A DNA stretch of 64,000 bases. Origin: Pseudomonas capeferrum (GTDB lineage: Bacteria; Pseudomonadota; Gammaproteobacteria; Pseudomonadales; Pseudomonadaceae). Below, piece by piece: positions 1-10,009 of the stretch (position 1 is its first letter; each line of letters starts with the position of its first letter). The stretch spans positions 124,001 through 188,000 of the forward strand of contig NZ_JAAMQM010000012.1 in NCBI RefSeq assembly GCF_013523055.1, read 5' to 3'. Both the position numbers and the translations under genes were made by a program. The notes below the pieces were generated by a model that saw only the letters and a list, made by a program, of their open reading frames with translations, did no database searches and was not told the DNA's origin.

Positions 1-329
1 AGGACCGCATCACCACGATCGAGGCCGCCTTGCGCTCCACTGCCGAGCAACGGCATATCGTCAGCCCTGGACACGTCTTCCCATTGCGCGCACGCGATGG
101 TGGCGTGCTGACGCGTCGCGGCCACACCGAAGGGTCGGTGGACCTGGCGCGCCTGGCGGGCTTGCGTCCGGCCGCAGTGCTCTGCGAGCTGATGAACCCC
201 GATGGCAGCATGGCCCGCGGCGAGCAGGTGGCGGTGTATGCCCGCGAGTACAATCTGCCGATGCTGACCATCGATGAGCTGGCCCGTTACCGGACAGCCG
301 TTCTGGAAGAACGGGCGATGCCGGCCTGA
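1..329 (+). CDS. ribB: 3,4-dihydroxy-2-butanone 4-phosphate synthase, C-terminal part
   Basis: The 5' part lies outside the window; the reading frame is open from base 3 to the TGA at 327-329. The enzyme converts ribulose 5-phosphate to 3,4-dihydroxy-2-butanone 4-phosphate for riboflavin synthesis. The visible part has the family's [10 protein letters not shown] motif followed by RRGHTE and the CELMNPDG segment, as in RibB C-terminal halves. It appears monofunctional, since it stops right after the DHBP synthase domain. A second DHBP synthase domain occurs in ribBX at 11075-12166, so the strain has two copies. The region where an FMN riboswitch would sit is not in the window. Confidence 0.95.
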   Translation, partial: DRITTIEAALRSTAEQRHIVSPGHVFPLRARDGGVLTRRGHTEGSVDLARLAGLRPAAVLCELMNPDGSMARGEQVAVYAREYNLPMLTIDELARYRTAVLEERAMPA

Positions 330-461
330 GGATGGACGCGGGGGATCGGTGCGACGCTGTCAACCCCCGCGGTCACTCGATTGCAGAGCGCTTGAAAGGC
401 TCACAGCGGTATTCATTCGAGTGGATTTCAAGCCATGCGACGAATGAATACCGCTGGCAAT

Positions 462-490
462 TTGATCCCCCCGTCCCGCTCTGCTAGTGT
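462..490 (+). promoter_or_regulatory. Putative sigma70 promoter for xseB-ispA
   Basis: TTGATC at 462-467 and TAGTGT at 485-490 are separated by 17 bases and end 33 bases before the xseB ATG. The -10 match is modest. Prediction from sequence only. Confidence 0.4.
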
Positions 491-523
491 CGCGCGGTTA
501 ATACCGCCACCGAGACAGCTGCC

Positions 524-766
524 ATGGCCCGTAAAAAAGCGTCGATCGATTTCGAGCAATCCCTCGCTGACCTGCAAGTCCTGGTCGAGCGCCTGGAGAA
601 CGGCGAGCTGTCGCTGGAAGACTCGCTGGCCGCCTTCGAACAAGGCATCAGCCTGACCCGTGACTGCCAGGGCGCGCTGGCCCAGGCCGAGCAGAAAGTG
701 CAGATCCTGCTGGAGCGCGATGGCGAGCTGGCCGCCGAGCCCTTCGACGCGGATCCGGCGGCATGA
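524..766 (+). CDS. xseB: Exodeoxyribonuclease VII small subunit
   Basis: An 80-residue protein, the usual size for XseB. It starts [17 protein letters not shown] and carries the conserved [11 protein letters not shown] segment that follows the first helix. With XseA, encoded elsewhere, it forms the ssDNA exonuclease VII, which degrades single strands from both ends and acts in mismatch repair. The stop overlaps the ispA start in an ATGA, so the two are translationally coupled. This xseB-ispA-dxs order is common in gammaproteobacteria. Confidence 0.96.
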   Translation: MARKKASIDFEQSLADLQVLVERLENGELSLEDSLAAFEQGISLTRDCQGALAQAEQKVQILLERDGELAAEPFDADPAA

Positions 767-1650
767 TCGCGACCTACCAGGCCGACTGCCAGGCGCGCGT
801 CGATGCGGCGCTCGAAGCCTTGTTCGTGGCACCGTCCACGGAACTGCAACGCCTCTATGCGGCCATGCGCTACAGCGTGATGAACGGCGGCAAGCGTGTT
901 CGTCCACTGTTGGCCTATGCCGCCTGCCAAGCTCTGGGCGCGCCTGCAGAACAAGCGAACGGCGCGGCCTGCGCGGTCGAACTGATCCATGCCTATTCGC
1001 TGGTCCACGACGACCTGCCGGCCATGGATGACGACGACCTGCGTCGTGGCCAGCCGACCACGCACAAGGCATTCGACGAGGCCAGTGCCATCCTGGCCGG
1101 CGACGGTTTGCAGAGCCTGGCTTTCAGCGCCCTGCTCGACCCCGGCTTGAGCCCCTTGGCGGATACCATCCGTCTGGACATGGTACGGACCCTGGCACAA
1201 GCGGCGGGCCCGGCGGGGATGGTCGGTGGCCAGGCCATCGACCTGGGCTCGGTCGGCATGCAGCTTGACCAGCAGGCGCTGGAATACATGCACCGGCACA
1301 AGACCGGCGCCCTGATCGAAGCCAGCGTGCGCCTGGGCGCCCTGGCCAGCGCGCGCGCGGACCTGAACAAGCTCGACGCCCTGCAGACCTACGCCCAAGC
1401 CATCGGCCTCGCGTTCCAGGTACAGGACGATATTCTCGATATCGAAAGCGACACGGCCACACTCGGCAAGCGCCAGGGCGCCGACATCGCCCGTGACAAG
1501 CCGACCTATCCTGCCCTGCTCGGCCTGCAAGCCGCCAAGGCCTATGCCTTGGAACTGCGCGACCAGGCGCTGGTCGCACTGGAAGGCTTTGGTGAAAATG
1601 CCGAGCCCTTGCGGGCACTGGCACGCTACATCGTCGAGCGGCGGCACTGA
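763..1650 (+). CDS. ispA: (2E,6E)-farnesyl diphosphate synthase
   Basis: A 295-residue short-chain trans-prenyltransferase that condenses IPP with DMAPP and GPP to give farnesyl diphosphate, the precursor of ubiquinone side chains and undecaprenyl phosphate. The first Asp-rich motif ([10 protein letters not shown], near residue 85) has the four-residue spacing between Asp pairs typical of bacterial type II FPP synthases. The second motif, DDILD, is near residue 225, and the KRVRPLL substrate-binding stretch is near residue 45. It overlaps xseB by 4 bp, and dxs lies about 240 bp downstream. Confidence 0.97.
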   Translation: MIATYQADCQARVDAALEALFVAPSTELQRLYAAMRYSVMNGGKRVRPLLAYAACQALGAPAEQANGAACAVELIHAYSLVHDDLPAMDDDDLRRGQPTTHKAFDEASAILAGDGLQSLAFSALLDPGLSPLADTIRLDMVRTLAQAAGPAGMVGGQAIDLGSVGMQLDQQALEYMHRHKTGALIEASVRLGALASARADLNKLDALQTYAQAIGLAFQVQDDILDIESDTATLGKRQGADIARDKPTYPALLGLQAAKAYALELRDQALVALEGFGENAEPLRALARYIVERRH

Positions 1651-1891
1651 GCGGGTAATCGACTCTTCGCTCGCTCGCGTCAAGCCCGCTTGTTGAAGGT
1701 CGATACTGTTCTGGGTGAAGTCATCAAGGGTGTTTTAGCGTAGATCGGCCGATGTTTCGGCCGGACATGAAGGGGCCCGAACAGCCGCACCGCCACCCTT
1801 GATGCAACGTGTAATCCTTACCGGCCAAATGGGCAGTCTCCTACACAATGGGGTAAACTGCCGCGTCCCTAAACCTATAACGACTCGCCTG

Positions 1892-3787
1892 ATGCCCACG
1901 ACGTTTCAAGAGATCCCCCGCGAACGCCCGGTCACGCCGCTGCTGGACCGCGCCGATACGCCCGCCGGCTTGCGCCGGTTGGCCGAAGCCGACCTGGAGA
2001 CCCTGGCCGACGAGTTGCGCCAGGAGCTGCTGTATACCGTTGGCCAGAGTGGCGGGCATTTCGGTGCCGGCCTGGGCGTCATCGAGCTGACGATTGCATT
2101 GCATTACGTCTTCGACACACCGGATGACCGCCTGGTGTGGGACGTCGGCCATCAGGCGTATCCGCACAAGATCCTCACCGGTCGCCGCCAGCGCATGCAC
2201 ACCTTGCGGCAAAAGGACGGCGTGGCCGCCTTCCCGCGTCGTAGCGAAAGCGAATTCGACACCTTTGGCGTAGGTCACTCCAGCACTTCGATCAGCGCCG
2301 CGCTGGGCATGGCCATTGCCGCCCGCTTGCAGCACAACGCGCGCAAGTCGATCGCGGTCATCGGCGACGGCGCGCTGACGGCAGGCATGGCCTTCGAGGC
2401 GTTGAATCACGCCCAGGAAGTCAACGCCGACATGCTGGTGATCCTCAACGACAACGACATGTCGATCTCGCGCAACGTCGGTGGCCTGTCCAACTACCTG
2501 GCCAAGATCCTCTCCAGCCGTACCTACGCCAGCATGCGCGAAGGCAGCAAGAAGGTGCTGTCGCGTCTGCCCGGCGCGTGGGAAATCGCTCGGCGCACCG
2601 AGGAATACGCCAAGGGCATGCTCGTGCCTGGCACGCTGTTCGAGGAATTGGGCTGGAACTACATAGGCCCGATCGACGGCCATGACCTGCCGACACTGAT
2701 TGCCACCCTGCGCAACATGCGTGACCTCAAGGGGCCGCAGTTCCTGCACGTGGTGACCAAGAAGGGCAAGGGTTTCGCGCCTGCAGAACTCGACCCGATC
2801 GGCTATCACGCCATCACCAAGCTCGAGCCGGCGGACAAGCCCGCGGCGCCCAAGCAAGCGAGCGGCCCGAAGTATTCCGCCGTGTTCGGTAAATGGCTCT
2901 GCGACATGGCTGCCGCCGACCAGCGCCTGGTGGGCATCACCCCGGCGATGAAGGAAGGCTCGGACCTGGTCGAGTTCAGCGAGCGCTACCCCGCGCGCTA
3001 TTTCGACGTCGCCATCGCCGAGCAGCACGCCGTGACCTTCGCCGCCGGCATGGCCTGTGAAGGCGCCAAACCGGTGGTCGCGATCTATTCCACCTTCCTG
3101 CAGCGCGCTTACGATCAGTTGATCCATGACGTCGCGGTGCAGAATCTCGATGTACTGTTCGCCATCGACCGTGCGGGCCTTGTCGGCGAGGACGGACCGA
3201 CCCATGCGGGCAGCTTCGATCTGTCGTATCTGCGCTGCATCCCCGGCATGCTGGTGATGACGCCGAGCGACGAGAACGAGCTGCGCAAGATGCTCAGCAC
3301 GGGGCACCTGTACAACGGCCCTGCGGCGGTCCGTTATCCGCGCGGCAACGGTCCGAACGCTCTGATCGATGCCGATCTCGAGCCCTTGGAGATCGGCAAG
3401 GGCGTGATACGCCGCCAGGGCAGCAAGATCGCCCTGCTGGTATTCGGCGTGCAGTTGGCAGAAGCGATGCAGGTAGCCGAGCGACTGGATGCGACCGTGG
3501 TCGACATGCGTTTCGTCAAACCGTTGGACGAGGCCTTGGTGCTGGGACTGGCGGCCGACCACGAGCTGCTGGTGACCATCGAGGAAAACGCCATCATGGG
3601 TGGCGCAGGCGCCGCGGTGGGCGAATACCTGTCGCGCCAGGCCGTGGTCAAGCCGCTGCTGCACCTGGGTCTGCCGGATATCTATGTCGAGCACGCCAAG
3701 CCTGCCCAAATGCTGGCCGAATGCGGCCTGGATGCCGCGGGAATCGAGGCGGCGGTAAGCGCCCGGATGCAATTGCTCGGCCTCTGA
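1892..3787 (+). CDS. dxs: 1-deoxy-D-xylulose-5-phosphate synthase
   Basis: A 631-residue thiamine-diphosphate enzyme that condenses pyruvate and glyceraldehyde 3-phosphate, the first and flux-controlling step of the MEP isoprenoid pathway. Visible are [13 protein letters not shown] with the downstream NDNDMSIS (ThDP/Mg binding), the transketolase central domain with AIAEQHAVT, and the C-terminal domain with ENAIMGG. The frame stays open upstream to 1799, but the ATG at 1892 gives the normal family length and an N-terminus ([13 protein letters not shown]) like other Pseudomonas Dxs. The 241 bases between ispA and dxs contain no gene that I can support. Confidence 0.97.
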   Translation: MPTTFQEIPRERPVTPLLDRADTPAGLRRLAEADLETLADELRQELLYTVGQSGGHFGAGLGVIELTIALHYVFDTPDDRLVWDVGHQAYPHKILTGRRQRMHTLRQKDGVAAFPRRSESEFDTFGVGHSSTSISAALGMAIAARLQHNARKSIAVIGDGALTAGMAFEALNHAQEVNADMLVILNDNDMSISRNVGGLSNYLAKILSSRTYASMREGSKKVLSRLPGAWEIARRTEEYAKGMLVPGTLFEELGWNYIGPIDGHDLPTLIATLRNMRDLKGPQFLHVVTKKGKGFAPAELDPIGYHAITKLEPADKPAAPKQASGPKYSAVFGKWLCDMAAADQRLVGITPAMKEGSDLVEFSERYPARYFDVAIAEQHAVTFAAGMACEGAKPVVAIYSTFLQRAYDQLIHDVAVQNLDVLFAIDRAGLVGEDGPTHAGSFDLSYLRCIPGMLVMTPSDENELRKMLSTGHLYNGPAAVRYPRGNGPNALIDADLEPLEIGKGVIRRQGSKIALLVFGVQLAEAMQVAERLDATVVDMRFVKPLDEALVLGLAADHELLVTIEENAIMGGAGAAVGEYLSRQAVVKPLLHLGLPDIYVEHAKPAQMLAECGLDAAGIEAAVSARMQLLGL

Positions 3788-3808
3788 TATCCATACGCTG
3801 TCGAATTG

Positions 3809-3837
3809 ATGGGCCGCTATGCGGCCCATTGCGTTTG
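3809..3837 (+). terminator. Putative terminator after dxs
   Basis: A 9-bp perfect stem (ATGGGCCGC / GCGGCCCAT) with a 3-base loop lies 21 bases after the dxs stop. The tail (TGCGTTTGCC) is only moderately T-rich, so termination may be partial. Confidence 0.45.
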
Positions 3838-3877
3838 CCTCACGCCCGGCTTGCTCTGAAAGCAACGGAAACGCCCC

Positions 3878-5755
3878 ATGAAGTTCTTGCCTTTCGCCAC
3901 TGCCCTGCTCTGCCTGCCCGGTACGCTCCTGGCGGCACCCGCCGAACGTGAAGACGCTCTCAAGCTGCCCGACGTACTGATCAGTGCCAGCCGCCAGGTC
4001 GAATCACGTGGCACGACCAGCACCGCCAATACCGTCTTCACCCGCGACGATATCGATCGCCTTCAGCCGAGCAGCCTCACCGACCTGCTGACCCGCGTGC
4101 CTGGGGTACAAGTGGCACCCACCGGCGGCCGAATCAGCCTGCCGGGTATCTTCATCCGCGGAACCAAGGCAGCCCAAAGCCTGGTCCTGGTCGATGGCGT
4201 GCGCATCGCCAATGCCACATCCGGTGACAGTGGTCTGCAATTCCTGAATGTCGACCAGATCGAGCGGGTCGAAGTGCTGCGCGGCTCGCGCTCCGCGCTC
4301 TATGGTAGCGACGCGATCGGCGGGGTCATTCAGATTTTCACTCGCCGCAGCACGGGCGATGGCCTGCAGCCGCGGCTACGCCTGGCCATGGGCAGCCAGC
4401 AGACCTGGCAGCGCAGCCTGGGTTTGTCAGGGGATGATGGCCAGACACGCTTCAATCTCGGCGCCAGCCTGGATGAAACCGCTGGCATCGACTCGACCGG
4501 GCCATCTTTCGCCAGCGACGGTGATCACGATGCGTACCGCAACAAGTCCTTCAATCTCAGCGTGAGTCATCGGTTCGATCGCTTCGAAGCGGGCATCAAC
4601 CTGCTCGACAGTCGCGGGCGCAGTGAATACGACAATCCCTTCGGCCGTTTCGACCCGATCACCTTCGACAGCTTCGGGCAGGAACCCTATACCGATTTCA
4701 CCGTAAGCAGCCTGGGCACTTTCCTTGATGCACAGCTCAGCGATTCATGGCATTCACGCCTGGAGCTGAGCCACGGCGAGAATCGTGACCGCAAGCGCGA
4801 CAAGCTCAGCGACGACGGCAGCGTATTCAATACCTACCGTGACCAGCTCACCTGGCAGAACGACCTCGCACTGTCCGAGCGCCATAGTCTCCTGGTCGGC
4901 GCGGACGCTTACCAGGACCGCGTGCACGGCAGCACCGACTTCGACGAGGACAGTCGCTGGAACCGCGCCGCGTTCATTCAGCACCGTTTCGTCGGTGAAC
5001 GCTTCTCGACGGAGCTTGGCGTGCGCCGCGATCAGAATCAGCAGTTCGGTGGCCAGACTACCTGGAGCGGCAGCCTGACCGTGCCGGTGAACGCCAATAA
5101 CGACGTGCTGTTGTCCTACAGCGAAGGTTTTCGCGCCCCGACGTTCAATGACCTGTATTACCCACTCTTCAGCAACCCGGACCTGGACCCGGAGCGCTCG
5201 AAAAGCTACGAGGTGCAGTGGCGTAGCCAGTTGGCGCAGAACAGTCGGCTCGAGGCCTCTGTCTACCGCACCGATTTGCGAGACGCGATCATCTTCGGCG
5301 AAGGCTCCATCCCTCGTAATGTGGCCTCGGCGCGTATCGAAGGCTTCGAGCTGGCGCTGCATCAGGAACTGTTCGGGTGGCAGGGGCAAGTGGGACTTGC
5401 GCTGATCGATCCTCGTGACAGAGACAGCGGCCACACCCTTGCTCGGCGCGCCAGACGCACGTTCAGCATGGATCTGGACCGTCAGTTCGAGCAGTTCAGC
5501 CTAGGTGGCAGCTGGCAAGCGGTGAGTAGCAGCTATGACGATGAGACCAATCGCAACCGCCTTGGCGGCTATGGGCTTCTGGGCCTGCGCGGCGCGTGGG
5601 CCGCTACCCCGCAACTCAGACTGGAGCTGAAGCTGGATAACCTGCTGGACAAGGATTACAGCCGCGCCTTGTACAGTTACGCAGGTGACAGCCAACGCTA
5701 TCAGGAAGAAGGCCGGATCTGGCTGCTCGCGCTTACCTGGACGCCGGAACTCTAG
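3878..5755 (+). CDS. btuB: TonB-dependent outer-membrane receptor, BtuB-like
   Basis: A 625-residue outer-membrane receptor with a signal peptide (hydrophobic to about residue 20, ending LLAAPA). The plug domain (roughly residues 30-150) contains the typical VEVLRGSRSALYGSDAIGGVIQIFT-type segment of BtuB-class plugs. The 22-strand barrel ends with an aromatic strand (LLALTWTPEL). Its size and the neighbouring BtuF-like protein point to cobalamin uptake. The 90-bp upstream gap is too short for a cobalamin riboswitch. The 3' end overlaps the convergent btuF-like gene by 23 bp. The substrate is inferred from family and context. Confidence 0.85.
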   Translation: MKFLPFATALLCLPGTLLAAPAEREDALKLPDVLISASRQVESRGTTSTANTVFTRDDIDRLQPSSLTDLLTRVPGVQVAPTGGRISLPGIFIRGTKAAQSLVLVDGVRIANATSGDSGLQFLNVDQIERVEVLRGSRSALYGSDAIGGVIQIFTRRSTGDGLQPRLRLAMGSQQTWQRSLGLSGDDGQTRFNLGASLDETAGIDSTGPSFASDGDHDAYRNKSFNLSVSHRFDRFEAGINLLDSRGRSEYDNPFGRFDPITFDSFGQEPYTDFTVSSLGTFLDAQLSDSWHSRLELSHGENRDRKRDKLSDDGSVFNTYRDQLTWQNDLALSERHSLLVGADAYQDRVHGSTDFDEDSRWNRAAFIQHRFVGERFSTELGVRRDQNQQFGGQTTWSGSLTVPVNANNDVLLSYSEGFRAPTFNDLYYPLFSNPDLDPERSKSYEVQWRSQLAQNSRLEASVYRTDLRDAIIFGEGSIPRNVASARIEGFELALHQELFGWQGQVGLALIDPRDRDSGHTLARRARRTFSMDLDRQFEQFSLGGSWQAVSSSYDDETNRNRLGGYGLLGLRGAWAATPQLRLELKLDNLLDKDYSRALYSYAGDSQRYQEEGRIWLLALTWTPEL

Positions 5756-6542
5756 CGTCAAGCAGCTCGCACAAGCGCGCAGTCGCTTCGATCATTTGCC
5801 CACTGGGCCGCTCCAGCCCCTTGTCAGGTACTACCAGCAAATGTCCGTTGGCGACGGCGTCGAGCTGCGGCCATGTTTTCCAGCTCTCGAGTTGAGCTTG
5901 ATCGCTGGCCAGAATGACCTGCGGATTCCGTAGCAGCACCGTTTCCAGGCTCACTTGTGGTGCTGGCTGTTCGAGGTCGTCGAATACGTTCCTGGCACCG
6001 CAGACACGTAGGGCATCACTCACGAACTGACGACCGCCGAGGGTATACAGAGGCTTGTCCCACACCTGATAAAACACCTGCAATGGCTGTTCGCGGTGAT
6101 AACGGTGGCGCAGCTCGTTCAAGCGCTCACGCAAGGCCTGGGCATACTCGAGCGCCTGCTGTTCGCGATCCAGACGTCTACCTATGGCTGCTATCTGCTC
6201 GATCAACTGGTCCAGGTCACGGGGCTCGGCGCTGTAGATAGGGATGCCAAGGCGCTTGAGCTGATTTCGTTGCGCCGGAGCCACACTACCTGGCCAAAGC
6301 AACAGCAGGTCCGGACGCAGGCTGAGCAGGTATTCGATGTTCAGTTGGCCATGCTGCCCTACCGACGGTAATGCGCGTATCTGCGACGGCCGCTCGCCAC
6401 CATCGAGTACACCGACCAGCAAGTCGCCTGCCTGCAGCTCCAGCACGATCTCGGTCATCGACGGTGCCAGGCTGATGACCCGTGGCGCGGCGCCGACGAC
6501 GGCGCTGCAGAGCATGGCGAGCAACAGGAGCAGAGGACGCAT
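5733..6542 (-). CDS. btuF: Cobalamin-binding periplasmic protein, BtuF-like
   Basis: A 269-residue periplasmic binding protein of the helical-backbone class (ABC type III). It has a signal peptide ([20 protein letters not shown]), then RVISLAPSMTEIVLELQAG, the hallmark start of BtuF. Further on are LRPDLLLLWPG and a long bridging helix near residues 125-160. The ATG at 6542 is chosen because it gives the signal peptide, although the frame extends upstream. It overlaps the stop of the upstream membrane gene as TGATG. No BtuC or BtuD gene is adjacent, so its permease must be encoded elsewhere. Confidence 0.88.
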   Translation of the reverse strand: MRPLLLLLAMLCSAVVGAAPRVISLAPSMTEIVLELQAGDLLVGVLDGGERPSQIRALPSVGQHGQLNIEYLLSLRPDLLLLWPGSVAPAQRNQLKRLGIPIYSAEPRDLDQLIEQIAAIGRRLDREQQALEYAQALRERLNELRHRYHREQPLQVFYQVWDKPLYTLGGRQFVSDALRVCGARNVFDDLEQPAPQVSLETVLLRNPQVILASDQAQLESWKTWPQLDAVANGHLLVVPDKGLERPSGQMIEATARLCELLDARVPASR

Positions 6543-6961
6543 CAGCCTAGCTGGCGGGGTATTCGATAGAGGTAAAGCAGCACCACGGTGGAAATGGCGA
6601 GCAGGATCTGCGCGACCGCCTCCAGACCGACCAGTACGGCGAGCGCCGCGGTCCAGGCGGGAAAACACGCGAACAGCAGGGCCATGCGTCGGACACGGGC
6701 CAGCTCGATCCAGGCCGCAGGCTCTTGCGACGTATCGATTGCCTTGGAAGTGGCGATCAACGCGCGCTTGTAAGCGCCAAAACGCGGCAGGCTGAGAAAC
6801 ATGGTCGATACCCCGCCGATGAACAGCGGTATGGCCAACACGGGGATCAACGATTGACGGCCACCGAATGCCCAAGCCATCACTGGCAAAGGTACCAGCC
6901 CTACCGCCAGGTATTGCCACCAGGCCAGCGACAGACGTCGCTTCACCTCGCCGCGGGTCAC
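6542..6961 (-). CDS. Conserved inner-membrane protein of unknown function
   Basis: A 139-residue protein with four predicted membrane segments in two pairs: about residues 17-33 and 38-58, then 92-110 and 112-132. A charged stretch between the pairs contains [18 protein letters not shown] do not recognise a named family. It sits between ribA (4-bp overlap, ATGA) and btuF (1-bp overlap, TGATG), so it is co-translated with both. No role in riboflavin or cobalamin metabolism can be read from the sequence. Confidence 0.8.
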   Translation of the reverse strand: MTRGEVKRRLSLAWWQYLAVGLVPLPVMAWAFGGRQSLIPVLAIPLFIGGVSTMFLSLPRFGAYKRALIATSKAIDTSQEPAAWIELARVRRMALLFACFPAWTAALAVLVGLEAVAQILLAISTVVLLYLYRIPRQLG

Positions 6962-7575
6962 GCCTGTGGCACCTCGCCCTGGTGCTCGCTGCCCATCATG
7001 TGGCCAAGCTTGCCGGCCTTGGTCGCCAGGTAATGGCTATTGTGCGGGTTATGCCCGGTGTGCAACGGCACGCGCTCGGCCACTGCGATCCCCATGCCGG
7101 TCAGCGCCTTGACCTTGCGCGGGTTGTTGGTCATCAGGCGAAGGGCCTTGACGCCCAGGTGATCGAGCATCGGCTGGCACATGCCGTATTCACGCTGGTC
7201 AGCGGCAAAGCCCAGGCGCTCGTTGGCCTCGACGGTGTCGGCACCACCATCTTGCAGCTCGTAGGCCCGAATCTTGTTCAGCAGGCCGATACCGCGGCCT
7301 TCCTGACGCAAGTACAGCAGCACGCCCCGGCCCTCTCGAGCGATGGCCTGCAAGGCGGCTTCAAGCTGAGAGCCGCAGTCACAGCGCTGGCTGAACAAGG
7401 CATCGCCGGTCAGGCATTCCGAGTGCAGGCGCCCGAGCACCGGCTCACCATTGCCGACATCACCCAGGCTGAGCACAACGTGCTCGCGGCCGGTGGCTTC
7501 GTCGAGGAAGCCATGCATGGTGAAGGTCGCAAAGGGAGTAGGCAGTTTCGAGGCGGCGACAAAGACGACGGGCAC
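6958..7575 (-). CDS. ribA: GTP cyclohydrolase II
   Basis: A 205-residue monofunctional RibA. It opens the imidazole ring of GTP to give 2,5-diamino-6-ribosylamino-pyrimidinone 5'-phosphate, the first step of riboflavin synthesis. The zinc-binding cysteines are intact at residues 54, 65 and 67 ([10 protein letters not shown] then CDCG). The catalytic region [10 protein letters not shown] and the GTP-binding NNPRKVKAL segment are present. This is the only complete GTP cyclohydrolase II in the window, because the homologous domain of ribBX lacks the zinc ligands. Confidence 0.97.
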   Translation of the reverse strand: MPVVFVAASKLPTPFATFTMHGFLDEATGREHVVLSLGDVGNGEPVLGRLHSECLTGDALFSQRCDCGSQLEAALQAIAREGRGVLLYLRQEGRGIGLLNKIRAYELQDGGADTVEANERLGFAADQREYGMCQPMLDHLGVKALRLMTNNPRKVKALTGMGIAVAERVPLHTGHNPHNSHYLATKAGKLGHMMGSEHQGEVPQA

Positions 7576-7767
7576 GTTGTGCTCCTAGGTAACTTAAAAT
7601 TTTACGTGGGCCGATTGTATCAGCAGGTCGACAAGCGTGCGCAGGATGAATGTCGTGCGCGGATGTCGAAAAGTTCGATATTCAGGCATCAAAGCAGGCT
7701 GAATCGGATGAAGCCGCGCGCAAGTACTTGCTACCAGCCTCGGCAGGATGAGCCAGGCAGGTGCCCT

Positions 7768-8511
7768 TCATTGTGGCTGACTTGTCACGCTAAACGGATA
7801 GGGTTGCTTCCAACGGTCGAAAATCGGCTTGAGTTCGCCGCTGCGGACCAGTGTCGCCATGCGCTGGTCAAACAGATCACGTAGCGCCTGACTACCTGTG
7901 CCACGACCGAAGGCAAGGTACAGCGGCAGCTCGACAACGTGGGTCATGCGAAAACGTTGGGGATCCGTCGCCTGTTCGAAGACGTAGTCGACTTCTGTCT
8001 GCGCGTCGATATAGAAATCCACGCGATTATGCTCGAGCATGGACAGGATACCTTCGCGTCTCTGGATTTCTCGGTAATGCTGGACGTTTGGCAGGTAGCT
8101 CTTGAACTCATAGCCACGCACCCAGGCGAGCCGGTACTGCCCGACCGTGGAGAAAGTAGGCAAAGGCTTGTCGGCCAGGCCCAGTGCGTAGATGTGGTCC
8201 ATGTCGAAATGCCAGCAGGGGTAGAGATTGCTGGAGTTCTCTTCCTTGTAGGAACCGACCCAGGCATCCGCTTCCCCACGCTTGACCAGGCCGATGGCGC
8301 GGATATAAGGCGCGCTCTGGGTCCGCATGACAACACCGGCGGGCTCGAACACCTTGCGCAGTACGTCCCAGGCGAGCCCGGTGCCGTCAGCGTTGGTGTA
8401 GTCGATCCATTCCTCACTGACCAGGCGGATCTGGCTGGGCGTGGTTTCGGCAGCTGTAACACTCCCTGCGAACAGCAGCAACACCGCCAGCAACACATTC
8501 CTTGTGGCCAT
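7768..8511 (-). CDS. Orphan periplasmic solute-binding protein (SBP_bac_3-like)
   Basis: A 247-residue protein with a signal peptide (MATRNVLLAVLLLFAGSVTA) followed by a fold of the amino-acid-type periplasmic binding class: an IRLVSEEWIDYTN start, GEADAWVG near residue 85, and a DFYIDAQTEVDYVF segment. The ATG at 8511 is preceded by GAGGAG and gives the signal peptide; an upstream in-frame ATG at 8541 would lie inside pgpA. No permease or ATPase is nearby. Some proteins of this class are sensors or export accessories rather than transporters, and the ligand is unknown. Confidence 0.75.
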   Translation of the reverse strand: MATRNVLLAVLLLFAGSVTAAETTPSQIRLVSEEWIDYTNADGTGLAWDVLRKVFEPAGVVMRTQSAPYIRAIGLVKRGEADAWVGSYKEENSSNLYPCWHFDMDHIYALGLADKPLPTFSTVGQYRLAWVRGYEFKSYLPNVQHYREIQRREGILSMLEHNRVDFYIDAQTEVDYVFEQATDPQRFRMTHVVELPLYLAFGRGTGSQALRDLFDQRMATLVRSGELKPIFDRWKQPYPFSVTSQPQ

Positions 8512-8525
8512 CCACCCGCTCCTCG

Positions 8526-9029
8526 TTAGGCAATCATCCACACCAGCACTTGCATGGCCAGCCAGGCAAACACCCCGGCCAGGACATCGTCAAGCATGAT
8601 CCCGACACCCCCGTGCACGTGGCGATCGATCCAGCGGATTGGCCAGGGCTTGAGAATGTCGAAGAAGCGGAACATCAGGAAGCCGGCGACCAGCCAGAGC
8701 CAACCTTCCGGTACCAACCACAGGGTTATCCACATCCCGACCATTTCGTCCCAGACGATGCCTTCATGGTCATGAACGCGCAAGTCGGTAGCGACCTTGC
8801 CGCACAGCCAGAAGCCGAACAGCATGGTCAGGCCCAGCATCAGCCAATAGCCCCAATCCGGCAGCATCTGCCAGAGCGGGACAAACGGCAGTGCCACCAA
8901 CGAACCCCAAGTGCCAGGAGCCTTGGGAAGGGTGCCAGAGCCGAAGCCGAAGGCAATGAAGTGCCAGGGATTGCGCCAGACCGACGGAGGAACGAACTCC
9001 GCAGGCACCTGGTTGGGGTGGTCGGTCAC
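8526..9029 (-). CDS. pgpA: Phosphatidylglycerophosphatase A
   Basis: A 167-residue integral membrane enzyme that dephosphorylates phosphatidylglycerol phosphate to phosphatidylglycerol. It shows the FGSGTLPKAPGTWGSL motif near residue 32 and the DEMVGMWI segment of the PgpA family (residues ~94-101), plus several hydrophobic helices. It overlaps thiL by 4 bp, and the thiL-pgpA pair is conserved in gammaproteobacteria. The solute-binding protein gene begins 14 bp downstream. Confidence 0.95.
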   Translation of the reverse strand: MTDHPNQVPAEFVPPSVWRNPWHFIAFGFGSGTLPKAPGTWGSLVALPFVPLWQMLPDWGYWLMLGLTMLFGFWLCGKVATDLRVHDHEGIVWDEMVGMWITLWLVPEGWLWLVAGFLMFRFFDILKPWPIRWIDRHVHGGVGIMLDDVLAGVFAWLAMQVLVWMIA

Positions 9030-9997
9030 GGTAACTCCCTAAAATGTTGATAGCCCCGCTGGTCCGGGGTGATGTCCTGGCCCTGCTGGTCGAAGAGCCT
9101 GACTCCGGCGCCTTCAAGCACACGTCCGACGACGTGGATCGGCCAACCCGCCGTCGTCAGGGACGAGAGGTATGCGGGCGGCAAGGTGAACGCCAGTACG
9201 TAATCATCACCGCCGCTCAAGGCTGCATGCCGAGCCTCATCGAGGCCCAGGAAGCCTTTCAGGGCAAGAGACAGGGGCAGTTGTTCGAGGTTCACCTGGA
9301 GCGCCACGCGGGAAGCCTTGGCGATATGGCCACAGTCGGCCAGCAGACCATCGGAGATGTCCAATGCTGCCGTGGCCTTGCCGCGCAATGCCTGCCCCAG
9401 CGCCAGCTGCGGCGAAGGGGACCAGTAATGTGCAAGCAGCGGCTCGGCCAGCTCGGCATCGGCCTGACGTTGACCCAGCACCAGGGGCAAGGCCCCGGCT
9501 GCGTTGCCCAGATCACCGCCCACGCACAGCAGGTCACCGGCTCGCGCGCCACTGCGCACCAGGGCCTGACCAGCCGGAACCCGGCCGAACACGGTCATGG
9601 TGATGCTCAGGGGTCCGCGGGTGGTATCGCCTCCCACAAGGCTCAACCCGCAATGGCGGGCCATCTGGTTCAAGCCTTCGGCATAGGCTTGCAGCCAATG
9701 GGCGCTGACGTCGGGCAGGGTAAGTGCGAGGGTGAAGGCGATGGGTATGGCACCCATCGCTGCCAGGTCGCTGGCGGCCACTGCAAGGGAACGTTGGCCT
9801 AGCAGCCGGGGATCGGGGTCCGCCGGGAAATGTATTCCGGCAACCAAGGTATCGGTGGACACTGCCAGCTGTTCGCCAGCCGGCAGGTCCAGCAGGGCGC
9901 AGTCATCGCCGATGCCCAGGCCCACGCCTTCGCCCCCCTGCGCACAGGGCGCGGCAGCGAAGTAGTGGCTGATCAGCTCGAACTCACCCATGGTCAA
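9026..9997 (-). CDS. thiL: Thiamine-monophosphate kinase
   Basis: A 323-residue PurM/AIRS-fold kinase that phosphorylates thiamine monophosphate to thiamine pyrophosphate, the cofactor needed by Dxs encoded at the start of this window. Visible are GIGDDCALL near residue 27, VSTDTLVAGIHF near residue 46, the GGDTTRGP ATP-binding loop and LDISDGLLAD. It lies 12 bp downstream of nusB and overlaps pgpA. Confidence 0.97.
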   Translation of the reverse strand: MTMGEFELISHYFAAAPCAQGGEGVGLGIGDDCALLDLPAGEQLAVSTDTLVAGIHFPADPDPRLLGQRSLAVAASDLAAMGAIPIAFTLALTLPDVSAHWLQAYAEGLNQMARHCGLSLVGGDTTRGPLSITMTVFGRVPAGQALVRSGARAGDLLCVGGDLGNAAGALPLVLGQRQADAELAEPLLAHYWSPSPQLALGQALRGKATAALDISDGLLADCGHIAKASRVALQVNLEQLPLSLALKGFLGLDEARHAALSGGDDYVLAFTLPPAYLSSLTTAGWPIHVVGRVLEGAGVRLFDQQGQDITPDQRGYQHFRELP

Positions 9998-10009
9998 GGG
10001 GCGCCCGGA

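Noticed and set aside
333..376. Terminator after ribB
   Set aside because: Complementary CGCGGGGG and CCCCCGCG arms exist, but the loop is about 20 bases and no T-run follows.
3788..3877. Cobalamin riboswitch before the BtuB-like gene
   Set aside because: The gap is too short and no B12-box sequence is seen.
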